Notes: generated by a model not told the origin, from the letters alone. DNA of 64,000 nucleotides from Paraburkholderia sartisoli (GCF_900107685.1 NZ_FNRQ01000001.1:496001-560000); one strand, 5' to 3'; shown: positions 8,412-18,003, counted from the stretch's first letter. Translations and numbers: made by a program.

Positions 8412-9418
8412 TCGGCCCCCTCCACACGCAGACGCGGATTGAGCAGCACGTGTAGCGCATCGGCGGCGAGATTCGCCACGGTGTACACGACGCCGATCGT
8501 CAGCACGCCGGCTTCGAGCATCGGAAAGTCCTTCGCCTTCGCGGCGTTGTAGATCAGCGAGCCGATGCCCTGATAGTGAAAGAGCGTCTCCACGACAACG
8601 AGTCCGCCGATCATGTAGCCGAGCTGCGTGGCGGCCACGGTGATCGTCGGCAGCAGCGCGTTGCGCAGCACGTGCCGCCAGATCACGACGTGCCGCGGGA
8701 GTCCTTTGAGGATGGCGGTGCGCGTGTAGTCGGCGTCGAGCGCTTCGACGGTGCCGGCGCGCGCCATCCGCGCGATGTAGCCGAAGAACACGAATATGAG
8801 CGGCAGCACCGGCAGGACCAGATGCCTCAGTTGTTCGAACACGCTGGCGCCGGGTGGATACGACGCCTCGATCGGCAACCATTGCAGCCAGATGCCGAAG
8901 ATCAGGATCAACACGATCGACGACACGAACTCCGGCACGACCGTCGCCGAAAGCCCGGTGATGCTGATGGTGCGATCGATCCAGCGTCCCGCGTGCATGG
9001 CCGCCCACACGCCGCCCGCGATCCCGAGCGGCACCACGACGACGAACGCAAGCAGGCCGAGCTTCGCGGAAAGGCCCAGCGCGGTGACGACAAACGGCGC
9101 GACCGGCGTGCGGAATATGTATGAGATGCCCATGTCGCCGCGCACGAAGTGCGTGATCCAGTCGACGTATTGCGTGAGAAGCGGCCGGTCCGCACCGAGC
9201 TGATGATTGAGCGCGGCGACCGCGCGCGCATCGGCGAGTGGCCCAAGCACCGCGCGGCCGATATCGCCCGGCAGCAACTGGCCGCCCGCGAACACGAGCA
9301 CGGAGAGCAGCCACAGCGTCACCAGCGAGAGCGCGACGCGCTTCGCCACGAAGCGCGCGACGCGGCCCGCGTTGCCGCGCGTCGCGCGCTGTGTGGGAGA
9401 AGTAGCCGTTGTCGACAT
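8408..9418 (-). CDS. peptide-type ABC transporter permease, DppB-like
   Basis: A 336-residue inner-membrane protein with six predicted helices. The N-terminal ALSLVTLWLLSVLVFAGGQLLPGD segment is characteristic of DppB/OppB proteins, and the BPD_transp_1 domain contains an EAA-like loop around TAILKGLPRHVVIWRHVLRNALLP. It is the first permease gene after the binding protein, 86 bp downstream of it, and overlaps the DppC-like gene by four bases. Together the two form the heterodimeric channel of the importer. Confidence 0.92.
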   Translation of the reverse strand: MSTTATSPTQRATRGNAGRVARFVAKRVALSLVTLWLLSVLVFAGGQLLPGDIGRAVLGPLADARAVAALNHQLGADRPLLTQYVDWITHFVRGDMGISYIFRTPVAPFVVTALGLSAKLGLLAFVVVVPLGIAGGVWAAMHAGRWIDRTISITGLSATVVPEFVSSIVLILIFGIWLQWLPIEASYPPGASVFEQLRHLVLPVLPLIFVFFGYIARMARAGTVEALDADYTRTAILKGLPRHVVIWRHVLRNALLPTITVAATQLGYMIGGLVVVETLFHYQGIGSLIYNAAKAKDFPMLEAGVLTIGVVYTVANLAADALHVLLNPRLRVEGAE

Positions 9419-9504
9419 CGAATGCTCGCTGATGGGCTTGGGGTACTGGCGCGGGAGGCGACGACGATGTGCGGATGGCGTGGCCGCTGGGTCGCCTGGA
9501 CCGC

Positions 9505-11175
9505 TCAGGCCGCCAGCACCGCGCGGTCGAAATACAGCTGCGCGATCGCGGTGAAACGCACGCCGGAGAGCGCGCTGCGGGTCGCGATCAACTGGTCGTA
9601 GAAGTACGGAATGATGATCGGCGTTTCATCCAGCAGCAGGGTTTCGATCTGTCCGGCGATTTTCTTCTGCGATGCGACGTCGAGCGCGCCGACGAAATCC
9701 GCGACGAGCCTGTCGTACTGCGGGTTCCTGAAATGCGCTGCGTTCCACGTGCCGCCGCTCGTGAGCGGTGCGTTCAGGAACACGTTCGGCACGCCGCGGT
9801 GACCGTAATCGGTGATGCCGAGCGGCGAGTCGAGCCAGTCCGATTTGCCCGGCGTGCCCGCGCCGTAATACAGCGACTGGCTTTCCACCTTCAGGTTGAT
9901 CCGCACGCCGATCGCCTTCGCGGCGTTCTGCACGACGACGGCGAGATCGGGAATCTCCATGTATTTCTCGGTCGTGAGCGTGGCGTCGAAACCGTTGGGA
10001 ACGCCTGCCTGCGCGAGCAGTTGCTTCGCCTTCGCGACGTCGAGCCTGCGCTGCGGCACGCTCATGTCCGACGAAGGAAAGACGGACGCGAACGGGTTGT
10101 CGTTGGCGACCATCGCGCGGCCCTTGAAGAGCCCGCGCACCATCACCTCGCGATCGAGCGACAGCGCGAGCGCCTGGCGCACGCGCTTGTCCTTGAAGAG
10201 CGGATTGTCGTTGCGCATGTGCATCTGACGATGCGCGCTCGAGCGCACGCCGATCACCTTGAAGCCGGGATTGTTGAGAATGCCCGAGCCGCCCTGCACC
10301 GTGAACGTGCCCATCACGTCGGCCTGACGGCCCTGCAGCGCGAGAATCTGCGCCTGTTCGTCGGCGTAAAACGAAAACAGCACGCGTTGCGGCAGCGCCT
10401 TTTCACCCCAGTAATCGGGATTGCGCACGAACGAGGCGCTGACCTTCGGTTGATACGACTCGAGCTTGAACGCGCCCGTGCCGATGAATGTTTTCTCGTA
10501 GTTGCCCGCGTAGTTCGCCGGCAGCATCACGGCGTTGTAATTGTCCGACGAGACGTAGTACGGAAAGTTGCCGTTCGGCGCGTCGAGATGGAACGCGACG
10601 GTGTGTTCGTCGACGGCCTTCGTGCCGCCTTTCGACAGCACGCCCTTCAGCACCGAGAGCGCGGCCGAGCCGGTCGCGGGATCGGCAAGCCGGTCGAACG
10701 TGGCGACCACGTCCTTCGCGCCGAATGTCTGGCCGTCGTGGAATTTCACGTTCTGACGGAGCTTGAACGTCCACACGTCGCCCTTCGCGTTCGGCTGCCA
10801 TGACAGCGCGAGGGCGGGTTGCAGTTGCGAATGCTCGTCGTCGTTGATGAGGAATTCGCCGGTCTGGTTCAGGAGCGAGAGGCCGCCTGCGTCCGTCACG
10901 GTCAGCGGATCGACCGCGCCGCCCGGCATCAGATGCGCGACGCGGATCGTCGCGTTCGCGCCTTTGGGGGTGCCCTGCGCGTGCGCGCGCGGCGCTGCGA
11001 GCAGGCCGCCGCCCACGAGCGAAAGTCCGATCACGCCCGCATGGCGCAGCAGTTCGCGGCGCGTGAGGCGGCCGGCTGCGAACTCGTCGAGGGCGTGCTG
11101 GCCAAGTTCACTGGCGGTGCTCCGCGCGGTGTCGAGAGCGAGGCGGGCCGGATGGCGATCCGCGGAATTCTTCAT
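9505..11175 (-). CDS. ABC transporter substrate-binding protein, SBP_bac_5 family
   Basis: A 556-residue periplasmic binding protein of the peptide/nickel/opine class. Residues 1-67 look like an unusually long Tat-type leader: LTRRELLRHAGVIGLSLVGG followed by AAPRAHAQ. The mature part has family hallmarks such as WTFKLRQNVKFHDGQTFGAKDVV, and RVRQALALSLDREVMV. It is the first gene of the four-gene importer operon. A Tat leader would mean that the protein is exported folded. The substrate is not deducible: this family includes dipeptide, glutathione, opine and other binding proteins. Confidence 0.92.
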   Translation of the reverse strand: MKNSADRHPARLALDTARSTASELGQHALDEFAAGRLTRRELLRHAGVIGLSLVGGGLLAAPRAHAQGTPKGANATIRVAHLMPGGAVDPLTVTDAGGLSLLNQTGEFLINDDEHSQLQPALALSWQPNAKGDVWTFKLRQNVKFHDGQTFGAKDVVATFDRLADPATGSAALSVLKGVLSKGGTKAVDEHTVAFHLDAPNGNFPYYVSSDNYNAVMLPANYAGNYEKTFIGTGAFKLESYQPKVSASFVRNPDYWGEKALPQRVLFSFYADEQAQILALQGRQADVMGTFTVQGGSGILNNPGFKVIGVRSSAHRQMHMRNDNPLFKDKRVRQALALSLDREVMVRGLFKGRAMVANDNPFASVFPSSDMSVPQRRLDVAKAKQLLAQAGVPNGFDATLTTEKYMEIPDLAVVVQNAAKAIGVRINLKVESQSLYYGAGTPGKSDWLDSPLGITDYGHRGVPNVFLNAPLTSGGTWNAAHFRNPQYDRLVADFVGALDVASQKKIAGQIETLLLDETPIIIPYFYDQLIATRSALSGVRFTAIAQLYFDRAVLAA

Positions 11176-11362
11176 CGAATGGTGTTCCGTTGGGTTCTAT
11201 CGGGCGACGCGCGCCATGGGGTGGGCTCCGGTGCTTCCGGTGCTTCCGGTGTCTCCGGCCCAACCCGGCGCAACTGGACACGATGGCGCGCGACGACGGG
11301 GCGGGTTCAGTGTAAGCGATTGCTGGCTGTCGAGGTCCACGGTCTGCTGGCCGGTGGGCGGT

Positions 11363-11878
11363 TCAATGATCATGCGGATGCTTGTGGATCGGATCGACCC
11401 AGTACACCGTTTCGGGCGCCTCGACCGCGTCGATGTTCAGGTTCACGACGACTGCTTCGTTATCGCTGCGCACGAGCACGCATTCGAGCGGATCGTCGGT
11501 GCTCGCGTTGATTTCCTGATGCGGCACGTACGGCGGCACGAAGATGAAGTCGCCGGGGCCGGCTTCGGCGGTGAATTCGAGGTGCTCGCCCCAACGCATG
11601 CGTGCCTGGCCGCGCACCACGTAGATCACGCTTTCGAGCGCGCCGTGATGATGGGCGCCTGTCTTCGCGTTCGGGTGGATCGTGACGGTACCCGCCCAGA
11701 TCTTCTGCGCACCGACGCGCGCCGCGTTGATCGCGGCGGCGCGGTTCATGCCGGGCGTCTGCGCCGTGTTGCTGTCCAGCTGGTCGCCCCTGATGACCTT
11801 CACGCCGTGCTCGCGCCAGTCTACCGGCTCCGACGGCGGGGTGTCGTGGTCATGCGGATGGTCGTGATCGTGGCTCAT
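11363..11878 (-). CDS. cupin-domain protein with His-rich ends
   Basis: A 171-residue single-domain cupin. The conserved barrel includes TGAHHHGALESVIYVVRGQARMRWGE split across the first motif (His residues and Glu as metal ligands) and GDFIFVPPYVPHQEIN as the second motif. Both ends are unusually rich in histidine: MSHDHDHPHDHD at the start and PIHKHPHDH at the end, suggesting extra metal binding. It lies 187 bp upstream of the ABC importer operon on the same strand and could be co-transcribed with it. The enzymatic activity, if any, is unknown. Confidence 0.85.
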   Translation of the reverse strand: MSHDHDHPHDHDTPPSEPVDWREHGVKVIRGDQLDSNTAQTPGMNRAAAINAARVGAQKIWAGTVTIHPNAKTGAHHHGALESVIYVVRGQARMRWGEHLEFTAEAGPGDFIFVPPYVPHQEINASTDDPLECVLVRSDNEAVVVNLNIDAVEAPETVYWVDPIHKHPHDH

Positions 11879-11979
11879 GGTGTGTCTCCTCGCTGGCCTC
11901 GCGCAGCGGCGCTGTCCTGCATTCTTGCACGTTCAAAAGCGCGTGTGTGGCTGTCCGGTCCAGGCGGCGGCGCGGATGT

Positions 11980-12009
11980 AAAAAAAGCCCGTCCTTGCGG
12001 GACGGGCTT
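11980..12009 (-). terminator. intrinsic terminator of fusA
   Basis: Stem AAGCCCGTCC/GGGACGGGCTT with a TTGC loop; read on the minus strand it ends in a run of seven T. It lies 80 bp beyond the fusA stop codon. Confidence 0.88.
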
Positions 12010-12088
12010 CGCGTGCCTTCTTCAATCGCAGCGCAAAACATGCTGTAACGGCCGCGTGCTGTAACGACCGCATGCTGCAACGGCCGCC

Positions 12089-14194
12089 TTACTTGTGCTT
12101 CGCGTTGATCACGGCTTCGGCGACGTTGTTCGGCGTCTCGGCGTAATGCTTGAACTCCATCGTGTACGTCGCGCGGCCCTGGGTCGCCGAACGCAGCGAC
12201 GTCGAGTAGCCGAACATTTCCGCGAGCGGCACTTCGGCGCGCACCAGCTTGCCGCCGCCGCCCGCGATGTCTTCCATGCCTTGCACCATGCCGCGACGGC
12301 TCGACAGGTCGCCCATCACGTTGCCCATGAAGTCTTCCGGTGTTTCCACTTCGACCGCCATCATCGGTTCGAGCAGCACCGGCTTCGCCTTGCGCATCGC
12401 TTCCTTGAACGCCATCGAGCCGGCCATGCGGAACGCGTTTTCATTCGAGTCGACGTCGTGGTACGAGCCGAACGTCAGCGTGACCTTCACGTCGACCACC
12501 GGATAGCCCGCCAGCACGCCGGCCTTCAGCGTTTCGACAATGCCCTTGTCGACGGCCGGGATGAATTCGCGCGGAATCACGCCGCCCTTGATCGCATCGA
12601 CGAACTCGTAGCCCTTGCCCTGCGCGGCCGGCTCCAGCGTGATCACCGCGTGGCCATACTGGCCGCGGCCACCCGACTGCTTGACGAACTTGCCCTCGAC
12701 GTCCTCGACCTTGGTGCGCACCGTTTCGCGATACGCGACCTGCGGCTTGCCGACCGTCGCTTCCACGCCGAACTCGCGCTTCATCCGGTCGACGAGAATT
12801 TCCAGGTGAAGCTCACCCATGCCGGAGATGATCGTCTGGCCGGATTCTTCATCCGTCTGCACGCGGAACGACGGGTCTTCCTGCGCGAGACGGTTGAGCG
12901 CGATGCCCATCTTTTCCTGGTCGACCTTGGTCTTAGGCTCGACGGCCTGCGAGATCACCGGTTCCGGGAAGATCATCTTTTCGAGGATGATCACGTTTTG
13001 CGGATCGCACAGCGTGTCGCCCGTGGTCGCTTCTTTCAGGCCGACTGCCGCGGCAATGTCGCCGCAGTAGACTTCCTTGATTTCCTTGCGCTCGTTCGCG
13101 TGCATCTGCAGGATCCGGCCAAGGCGCTCTTTCTTTTCCTTGACCGCGTTGTAGACGGTATCGCCCGAATTCACCACGCCCGAATAGACGCGGAAGAAAA
13201 TCAGCTGGCCGACGAACGGGTCCGTCATGATCTTGAACGCCAGCGCCGAGAACGGATCGTCGTCTTTCGGGTGACGCTCGATTTCGTTGTCGTGCTCGTC
13301 GTGGCCGGTGATGGCCGGCACGTCGGCGGGCGACGGCAGGTAGTCGATCACGGCGTCGAGCATCGCCTGCACGCCCTTGTTCTTGAACGCGCTGCCGCAC
13401 AGCATCGGCACGATCTCGTTGGCGATGGTGCGCACACGGATGCCGTGCCTGATTTCCTCTTCGCTCAGCGTTTCGCCGCCCAGATACTTGTCGAGCAGTT
13501 CCTCGCTGGCTTCGGCGGCGGCCTCGACCATCTTGTCGTGCCACTCCTTCGCGGTGGCCGCGAGTTCAGCCGGAATCTCGCGGTACTCGAACTTGATGCC
13601 CTGGTTTTCTTCGTCCCAGACGATCGCCTTCATCTTGACGAGGTCGACGACGCCCTGGAAATGTTCCTCGGCGCCAATCGGGATCTGGATCGGCACCGCG
13701 ACGCCTTTCAGGCGATCGCCGATCTGCCGCTGCACGCGGAAAAAATCGGCGCCGACGCGGTCCATCTTGTTGACGAACGCAATGCGCGGCACCTTGTACT
13801 TGTTCGCCTGGCGCCACACGGTTTCCGACTGCGGCTGAACACCGCCGACCGAGTCGTACACCATGCACGCGCCGTCGAGCACGCGCATCGAGCGCTCGAC
13901 TTCGATCGTGAAGTCGACGTGGCCCGGGGTGTCGATGATGTTGATCCGGTGTTCCGGATAGTTGCCGGCCATGCCTTTCCAGAACGCGGTGGTCGCGGCC
14001 GACGTGATCGTGATGCCGCGCTCCTGCTCCTGTTCCATCCAGTCCATCGTCGCCGCACCGTCGTGAACCTCGCCGATCTTGTGGGTCACGCCGGTGTAGA
14101 ACAGGATGCGTTCCGTGGTGGTGGTTTTGCCGGCATCGATGTGAGCGCTGATACCAATGTTCCGGTAGCGTTCAATGGGAGTCTTTCTGGGCAC
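12089..14194 (-). CDS. fusA: translation elongation factor G
   Basis: A 701-residue GTPase that drives translocation on the ribosome and, with RRF, ribosome recycling. G1 is [13 protein letters not shown], with [12 protein letters not shown] (switch), DTPGHVDF and [11 protein letters not shown] visible; domains II-V follow in normal order to the C-terminal [19 protein letters not shown]. The start is GTG at 14194 ([12 protein letters not shown]), preceded by an AAGGAG site; the open frame upstream to 14401 lacks homology. The gene stands alone here, not in the rpsL-rpsG-fusA-tuf order, so it is probably a second EF-G copy, of which Burkholderia genomes commonly have two. It is followed by its own terminator. 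Confidence 0.95.
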   Translation of the reverse strand: MPRKTPIERYRNIGISAHIDAGKTTTTERILFYTGVTHKIGEVHDGAATMDWMEQEQERGITITSAATTAFWKGMAGNYPEHRINIIDTPGHVDFTIEVERSMRVLDGACMVYDSVGGVQPQSETVWRQANKYKVPRIAFVNKMDRVGADFFRVQRQIGDRLKGVAVPIQIPIGAEEHFQGVVDLVKMKAIVWDEENQGIKFEYREIPAELAATAKEWHDKMVEAAAEASEELLDKYLGGETLSEEEIRHGIRVRTIANEIVPMLCGSAFKNKGVQAMLDAVIDYLPSPADVPAITGHDEHDNEIERHPKDDDPFSALAFKIMTDPFVGQLIFFRVYSGVVNSGDTVYNAVKEKKERLGRILQMHANERKEIKEVYCGDIAAAVGLKEATTGDTLCDPQNVIILEKMIFPEPVISQAVEPKTKVDQEKMGIALNRLAQEDPSFRVQTDEESGQTIISGMGELHLEILVDRMKREFGVEATVGKPQVAYRETVRTKVEDVEGKFVKQSGGRGQYGHAVITLEPAAQGKGYEFVDAIKGGVIPREFIPAVDKGIVETLKAGVLAGYPVVDVKVTLTFGSYHDVDSNENAFRMAGSMAFKEAMRKAKPVLLEPMMAVEVETPEDFMGNVMGDLSSRRGMVQGMEDIAGGGGKLVRAEVPLAEMFGYSTSLRSATQGRATYTMEFKHYAETPNNVAEAVINAKHK

Positions 14195-14433
14195 GTGAAT
14201 CTCCTTGGAAAGGCGCGCCGGTGGGAGGCGTCGGGCTTCGGCTTGCGCCGGCCGGACGGCCGCGGTGCTGCGGTGTGAAGACCATAAGCATAGCGCTACC
14301 GTCGGGCTTTTGCAGGAATCTTGCCAGACGGGGCGGCTAGGGCCGTCAGCGGTGTCCGGCCCGGTCGGCGCCCGGAGACAAGTGGCGCGTTCACGCGGCA
14401 TCCAGCGGTTTCGGGCGACAACCGCGGCGCGGA

Positions 14434-14473
14434 AAACAGAAGGCCGGCGACCCCAAGGGGTGTCGCCGGCCTT
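14434..14473 (-). terminator. intrinsic terminator of the DUF192 gene
   Basis: Stem AAGGCCGGCGAC/GTCGCCGGCCTT with a 10-nt loop, followed on the minus strand by CTGTTTT. It lies 41 bp past the DUF192 stop codon. Confidence 0.8.
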
Positions 14474-14513
14474 GCCCGATGCGCGCGCGAGGTCTTTCGA
14501 AGACCGCTGCGTT

Positions 14514-15020
14514 TTATTGCGGCGCGGGCAGACCCTGAATCTTCATGCCCGGCTTGATGCCTTTATCCGTGAACCAGCCCTTGCTCATTTCGAGCACATA
14601 CACGCCGTTGTTCTTCGGGCAGTGATTGCTGGTGGTTTCGGCCTGCATTTCGTCGATGTCGGTGATCGTGCCGTCGGCGCGCATGAACGCGACCGACAGC
14701 GGAATCAACGTGTTCTTCATCCAGAAGCAATGCACGGCGTTTTCGTTGAAGACGAAAATCATGCCTTCGTTCGGCGCGAGCTTCGTGCGATACATGAGGC
14801 CCTGTTCGCGGTCTGCATCGTTCGCGGCAACGGCGGCGTCGATCACGAACATGCCGGCGGTGAGCTTCGCGCGCGGAAAGTCACCAGGCTGCTTTGCGCC
14901 GGGCGGCATCTGCTGCGCGTATGCGTCATTCGAACCGGTGGCGACGAACGAAAGGGCCGCGACGGGCAGGGCAATCGCAAACGCGAAACGCGCGACGAGT
15001 GAACGCAAGGTGATTCGCAC
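14514..15020 (-). CDS. exported DUF192 family protein
   Basis: A 168-residue protein with a clear signal peptide ([19 protein letters not shown], cleavage near AYAQQ) and a DUF192 domain over about residues 50-165. Family features are visible: [20 protein letters not shown], then [17 protein letters not shown] and the C-terminal [18 protein letters not shown]. The family forms a small beta barrel, is widespread and has no firmly established function. The gene is monocistronic with its own terminator. Confidence 0.88.
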   Translation of the reverse strand: MRITLRSLVARFAFAIALPVAALSFVATGSNDAYAQQMPPGAKQPGDFPRAKLTAGMFVIDAAVAANDADREQGLMYRTKLAPNEGMIFVFNENAVHCFWMKNTLIPLSVAFMRADGTITDIDEMQAETTSNHCPKNNGVYVLEMSKGWFTDKGIKPGMKIQGLPAPQ

Positions 15021-15070
15021 GACAGGACTCCTGGCTGGAACTTGACCCGCGCATGTTACGCGAGCGCGTC

Positions 15071-15111
15071 AAAAAAGAAAAAGGCAGAGTGCCTCGCGGC
15101 CTTCTGCCTTT
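15071..15111 (-). terminator. intrinsic terminator of the Lys/Ala-rich gene
   Basis: Stem AAAGGCAGA/TCTGCCTTT followed on the minus strand by TTCTTTTTT. It lies downstream of the small gene at 15166-15369. Confidence 0.75.
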
Positions 15112-15165
15112 CAACGCCGTAAGAACGGCAGTACTGCTGGTTCTTGACTGCGTTTTACAACCAAC

Positions 15166-15369
15166 TTACTCCGAAGCGGCCGAAGCTGCAGCAGCAGCTG
15201 CTGCCTTCTTGTGCGACTTCTTGTGCGTCGACTTCTTCGTGGTCTTCGTGACCTTCTTTGCCGACGTAGCAGCTGCCGGAGCGGATGCCGATGCTTCCGG
15301 TGCCGAAGCTTGTGCGAATGCTGCCGTTGCGAAGAGACCAGCGACCAGAGCGGCGATCAGTTTGTTCAT
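15166..15369 (-). CDS. small exported Lys/Ala-rich protein
   Basis: A 67-residue protein starting MNKLIAALVAGLFATAAFAQA, a textbook Sec signal peptide. The mature peptide has an Ala/Ser/Pro part, then a strongly basic KKVTKTTKKSTHKKSHKK block and an Ala-rich tail ending SAASE. The ATG at 15369 is preferred over the in-frame start six codons earlier because it begins the signal peptide and follows GAGGAT. The gene has a terminator and a palindromic upstream element, so it is probably expressed. The composition resembles H1-like proteins, but the signal peptide places it in the envelope. No function can be assigned. Confidence 0.72.
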   Translation of the reverse strand: MNKLIAALVAGLFATAAFAQASAPEASASAPAAATSAKKVTKTTKKSTHKKSHKKAAAAAAASAASE

Positions 15370-15765
15370 TTTGTAAATCCTCAGCATGAGTTGCGGTTAA
15401 TTAACCAATGACCCGGTTCTTGAGTCAGATCGGTAAACGTGCCATCCACCTTTCGGTTGACAGTCATATCGAACAAATCCTCGATGATGTCCGCCACCGC
15501 ACGGACCTCATGTGTTCGCCGCGAGAGTGGCTTGCACAAAGGCCCTTGAGGCTGAATGCCGGATAGCTTCGGATGGCATCTGCGTCGAATAACGCGTGAG
15601 GTTACGAGGTGGTTGACGCGAATTCTCGTGAAAGTTCGCGCGTGGCTGCGAATGCGCGAACAGCGCGCGTTGCAGCGCGTTGCTTCGGGAAGAGAAATGA
15701 CTGGTACTACAACGGCTTAGATCGAAAACGCACTTGACGTGCGCGCGTTGCGAACGTGTCGCGAA
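15370..15765. other. 396-bp intergenic region with GGTTAATTAACC palindrome
   Basis: Between rluE and the Lys/Ala-rich gene, both on minus. The notable element is the perfect 12-bp palindrome GGTTAATTAACC at 15395-15406, extended by TTG/CAA ends, 26 bp before the small gene's start. A GGTTGACAGTC element is present near 15455, on the plus strand. The rest shows no gene. Confidence 0.5.
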
Positions 15766-16335
15766 TCACACGATGCCGTTCCATGGCGCCTGCGATGACA
15801 CATCGATATGCTCGCCAGGCGCGAGCCCCAGCGCAAAAATATCGAGCGCGCCGACCCCAACCCGCACGAGCCGCAGCGTGGGAAATCCGACCGCCGCTGT
15901 CATGCGTCGAACCTGGCGGTTCTTGCCTTCCGTGATCGAGAGTTCGATCCACGTAGTGGGAATCGCCGCGCGAAAGCGGATCGGCGGCGTGCGCGGCCAG
16001 AGCGATCCGGGCGGCTCGACACACTCCGCGCGACACGGACGCGTCACGTAATCGCCGAGATCGACGCCGCGTGAGAGCTTCTTCAGATCGTCGGGGGCAG
16101 GCACGCCTTCCACCTGCGCCCAGTAGCGCTTGACGAGTTTGTGGCGCGGCTCGGCGATGCGCGCCTGCAGCGCGCCATCGTCGGTGAGCAGCAGCAGGCC
16201 TTCGCTGTCCGAGTCGAGACGGCCCGCGGGATAGACGCCCGGTGTCTTCACCCAATCCGCGAGCGACGCGCGCGTTTCGTGCGGCGAGAACTGGCAGATT
16301 GTGCCGAATGGCTTGTTGAGCGCGATAAGACGCAT
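15766..16335 (-). CDS. rluE: 23S rRNA pseudouridine synthase, RluE type
   Basis: A 189-residue RsuA/RluE-family enzyme without an S4 domain, as expected for RluE, which modifies U2457 of 23S rRNA in Escherichia coli. Motifs: IALNKPFGTICQF at the N-terminus, YPAGRLDSDSEGLLLLTDDG with the catalytic D41, KRYWAQVEG, and the family signature ITEGKNRQVRRMTAAVG near the C-terminus. The target position in this organism is inferred from the family. Another member, RsuA, lies at 53604. Confidence 0.92.
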   Translation of the reverse strand: MRLIALNKPFGTICQFSPHETRASLADWVKTPGVYPAGRLDSDSEGLLLLTDDGALQARIAEPRHKLVKRYWAQVEGVPAPDDLKKLSRGVDLGDYVTRPCRAECVEPPGSLWPRTPPIRFRAAIPTTWIELSITEGKNRQVRRMTAAVGFPTLRLVRVGVGALDIFALGLAPGEHIDVSSQAPWNGIV

Positions 16336-16480
16336 GCAATAAATTCCGGTGGACGTGTCCGCACCCGTTGACGACGCAGACGACGGTTCGCGTGCATGCC
16401 ATGCCGCATGGGCGGCGTGCGCAGGCGTTGCGCGCTGTGGCGGATGGCGGGATATTAATGCATAATACGGAACGGTACGT

Positions 16481-16504
16481 CTTATGTCTTATATAAGACA
16501 TAAG
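16481..16504. promoter_or_regulatory. 24-bp perfect palindrome, candidate operator
   Basis: CTTATGTCTTAT followed by its exact reverse complement. It lies 219 bp before the icd start codon and 15 bp after a possible -10 element CATAAT (16461-16466). A perfect dyad of this length in GC-rich DNA is unlikely by chance and is typical of a dimeric repressor site, possibly of the GntR family. The regulator is not identified. Confidence 0.6.
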
Positions 16505-16597
16505 AGAAAGGCGTTGCTTCAATCTGTTCGCGTTGCCCGGTTTCTTTTGCGTTTTTTCCTGCCCGGTCCTCGCCCGTGCCTGCACGGTAGCGTGGGC

Positions 16598-16603
16598 TAG
16601 AAT
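16598..16603 (+). promoter_or_regulatory. candidate icd -10 element
   Basis: TAGAAT followed by AGCGG, matching the -10 style seen at several genes in this window; no good -35 is present at the right distance. It would give a leader of about 115 nt for icd. Confidence 0.35.
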
Positions 16604-16723
16604 AGCGGCCTGGCCGCTCGCGGGCGTCCGGCATTGCGCGTATCGAGGAGCGCCCGGTTCCACAGTCCCCCATCAGCTTCCATATCGTTGCTTCTACCAG
16701 CATAGCTATCACGGAGTCCGATC

Positions 16724-17980
16724 ATGCCGTATCAGCACATCAAGGTTCCGACGGGCGGTGACAAGATCACCGTCAACGCGGATTACTCGCTCAACGTGTC
16801 CGACCAGCCGATCATTCCTTATATCGAGGGCGATGGCACGGGCCTCGACATCACGCCGGTGATGATCAAGGTCGTCGACGCCGCGCTCGAGAAAGCGTAC
16901 GCGGGCAAGCGGAAGATCCACTGGATGGAAATCTACGCGGGCGAAAAGGCGACGAAAGTGTACGGCCCGGATGTGTGGCTGCCGGAAGAAACGCTCGAGG
17001 TGCTGAAGGAATACGTGGTGTCGATCAAGGGACCGCTGACGACGCCGGTTGGCGGCGGCATCCGTTCGCTGAACGTCGCGCTGCGCCAGGAACTCGACCT
17101 GTATGTGTGCCTGCGCCCGGTGCAATACTTCAAGGGCGTGCCATCGCCCGTGCGTGAGCCGGAAAAGACCAACATGGTGATCTTCCGCGAGAACTCGGAA
17201 GACATCTACGCCGGCATCGAATGGCCCGCCGAGTCGCCGGAAGCGAAGAAGGTCATCAAGTTCCTGCGCGAAGAAATGGGCGTGAAGAAGATCCGCTTCC
17301 CGGATACGTCCGGTATCGGCATCAAGCCGGTGTCGCGCGAAGGCACGGAACGTCTCGTGCGCAAGGCGATCCAGTATGCGCTCGACAACGATCGCCGCTC
17401 GGTCACGCTGGTTCACAAGGGCAACATCATGAAGTTCACGGAAGGCGCATTCCGTGACTACGGCTACGCGCTCGCGCAGAAGGAGTTCGGCGCGCAGCTG
17501 ATCGATGGCGGCCCGTGGATGAAAGTGAAGAACCCGGGGACGGGCGGCGACGTCGTCGTGAAGGACGTCATCGCGGATGCGTTCCTGCAGCAGATCCTGC
17601 TGCGCCCGGCTGAATACGACGTGATCGCCACGCTGAACCTGAACGGCGACTATGTATCGGACGCGCTGGCCGCGCAGGTTGGCGGCATCGGCATCGCGCC
17701 GGGCGCGAACATGTCGGATTCGGTCGCGATGTTCGAAGCGACGCACGGCACGGCGCCGAAGTACGCCGGCAAGGATTACGTGAACCCGGGTTCGGAAATC
17801 CTGTCGGCTGAAATGATGCTGCGGCACCTCGGCTGGACCGAAGCGGCGGACGTGATCATCGCCGCGATGGAAAAGTCGATTCTGCAAAAGCGCGTGACGT
17901 ACGACTTCGCGCGTTTGATGGAAGGCGCGACACAGGTGTCGTGCTCGGGCTTTGGTCAGGTGTTGATCGAGAATATGTGA
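16724..17980 (+). CDS. icd: NADP-dependent isocitrate dehydrogenase
   Basis: A 418-residue enzyme of the homodimeric Escherichia coli type; it oxidises isocitrate to 2-oxoglutarate in the TCA cycle with NADPH formation. Visible signatures are [13 protein letters not shown], the substrate-binding segment with the regulatory Ser in [31 protein letters not shown], and [19 protein letters not shown] with the metal-binding Asp residues. The ATG at 16724 is at the usual position. It is monocistronic, ends in a strong terminator, and is preceded by a long control region with a palindrome. Confidence 0.97.
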   Translation: MPYQHIKVPTGGDKITVNADYSLNVSDQPIIPYIEGDGTGLDITPVMIKVVDAALEKAYAGKRKIHWMEIYAGEKATKVYGPDVWLPEETLEVLKEYVVSIKGPLTTPVGGGIRSLNVALRQELDLYVCLRPVQYFKGVPSPVREPEKTNMVIFRENSEDIYAGIEWPAESPEAKKVIKFLREEMGVKKIRFPDTSGIGIKPVSREGTERLVRKAIQYALDNDRRSVTLVHKGNIMKFTEGAFRDYGYALAQKEFGAQLIDGGPWMKVKNPGTGGDVVVKDVIADAFLQQILLRPAEYDVIATLNLNGDYVSDALAAQVGGIGIAPGANMSDSVAMFEATHGTAPKYAGKDYVNPGSEILSAEMMLRHLGWTEAADVIIAAMEKSILQKRVTYDFARLMEGATQVSCSGFGQVLIENM

Positions 17981-18003
17981 GCGTGTTTTCGCTGTTGTGA
18001 AGA

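Larger units (their letters stand above)
16336..16723. other. 388-bp intergenic region upstream of icd
   Basis: Divergent region between rluE and icd. It holds a perfect 24-bp palindrome (16481-16504), an AT-rich TATTAATGCATAAT stretch just before it, and a TAGAAT -10-like element at 16598-16603. No gene is supported. Confidence 0.6.

Noticed and set aside
12095..14278. 727-codon open frame on plus, antisense to fusA
   Set aside because: Mirrors the codon pattern of fusA; rich in His, Arg and Asp without domain features.
15707..16663. 318-codon frame on minus covering rluE
   Set aside because: It is a frame-shifted shadow of rluE that continues into the icd control region.
16709..17887. 392-codon open frame on minus, antisense to icd
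   Set aside because: No ribosome-binding site or homology; shadow of icd.
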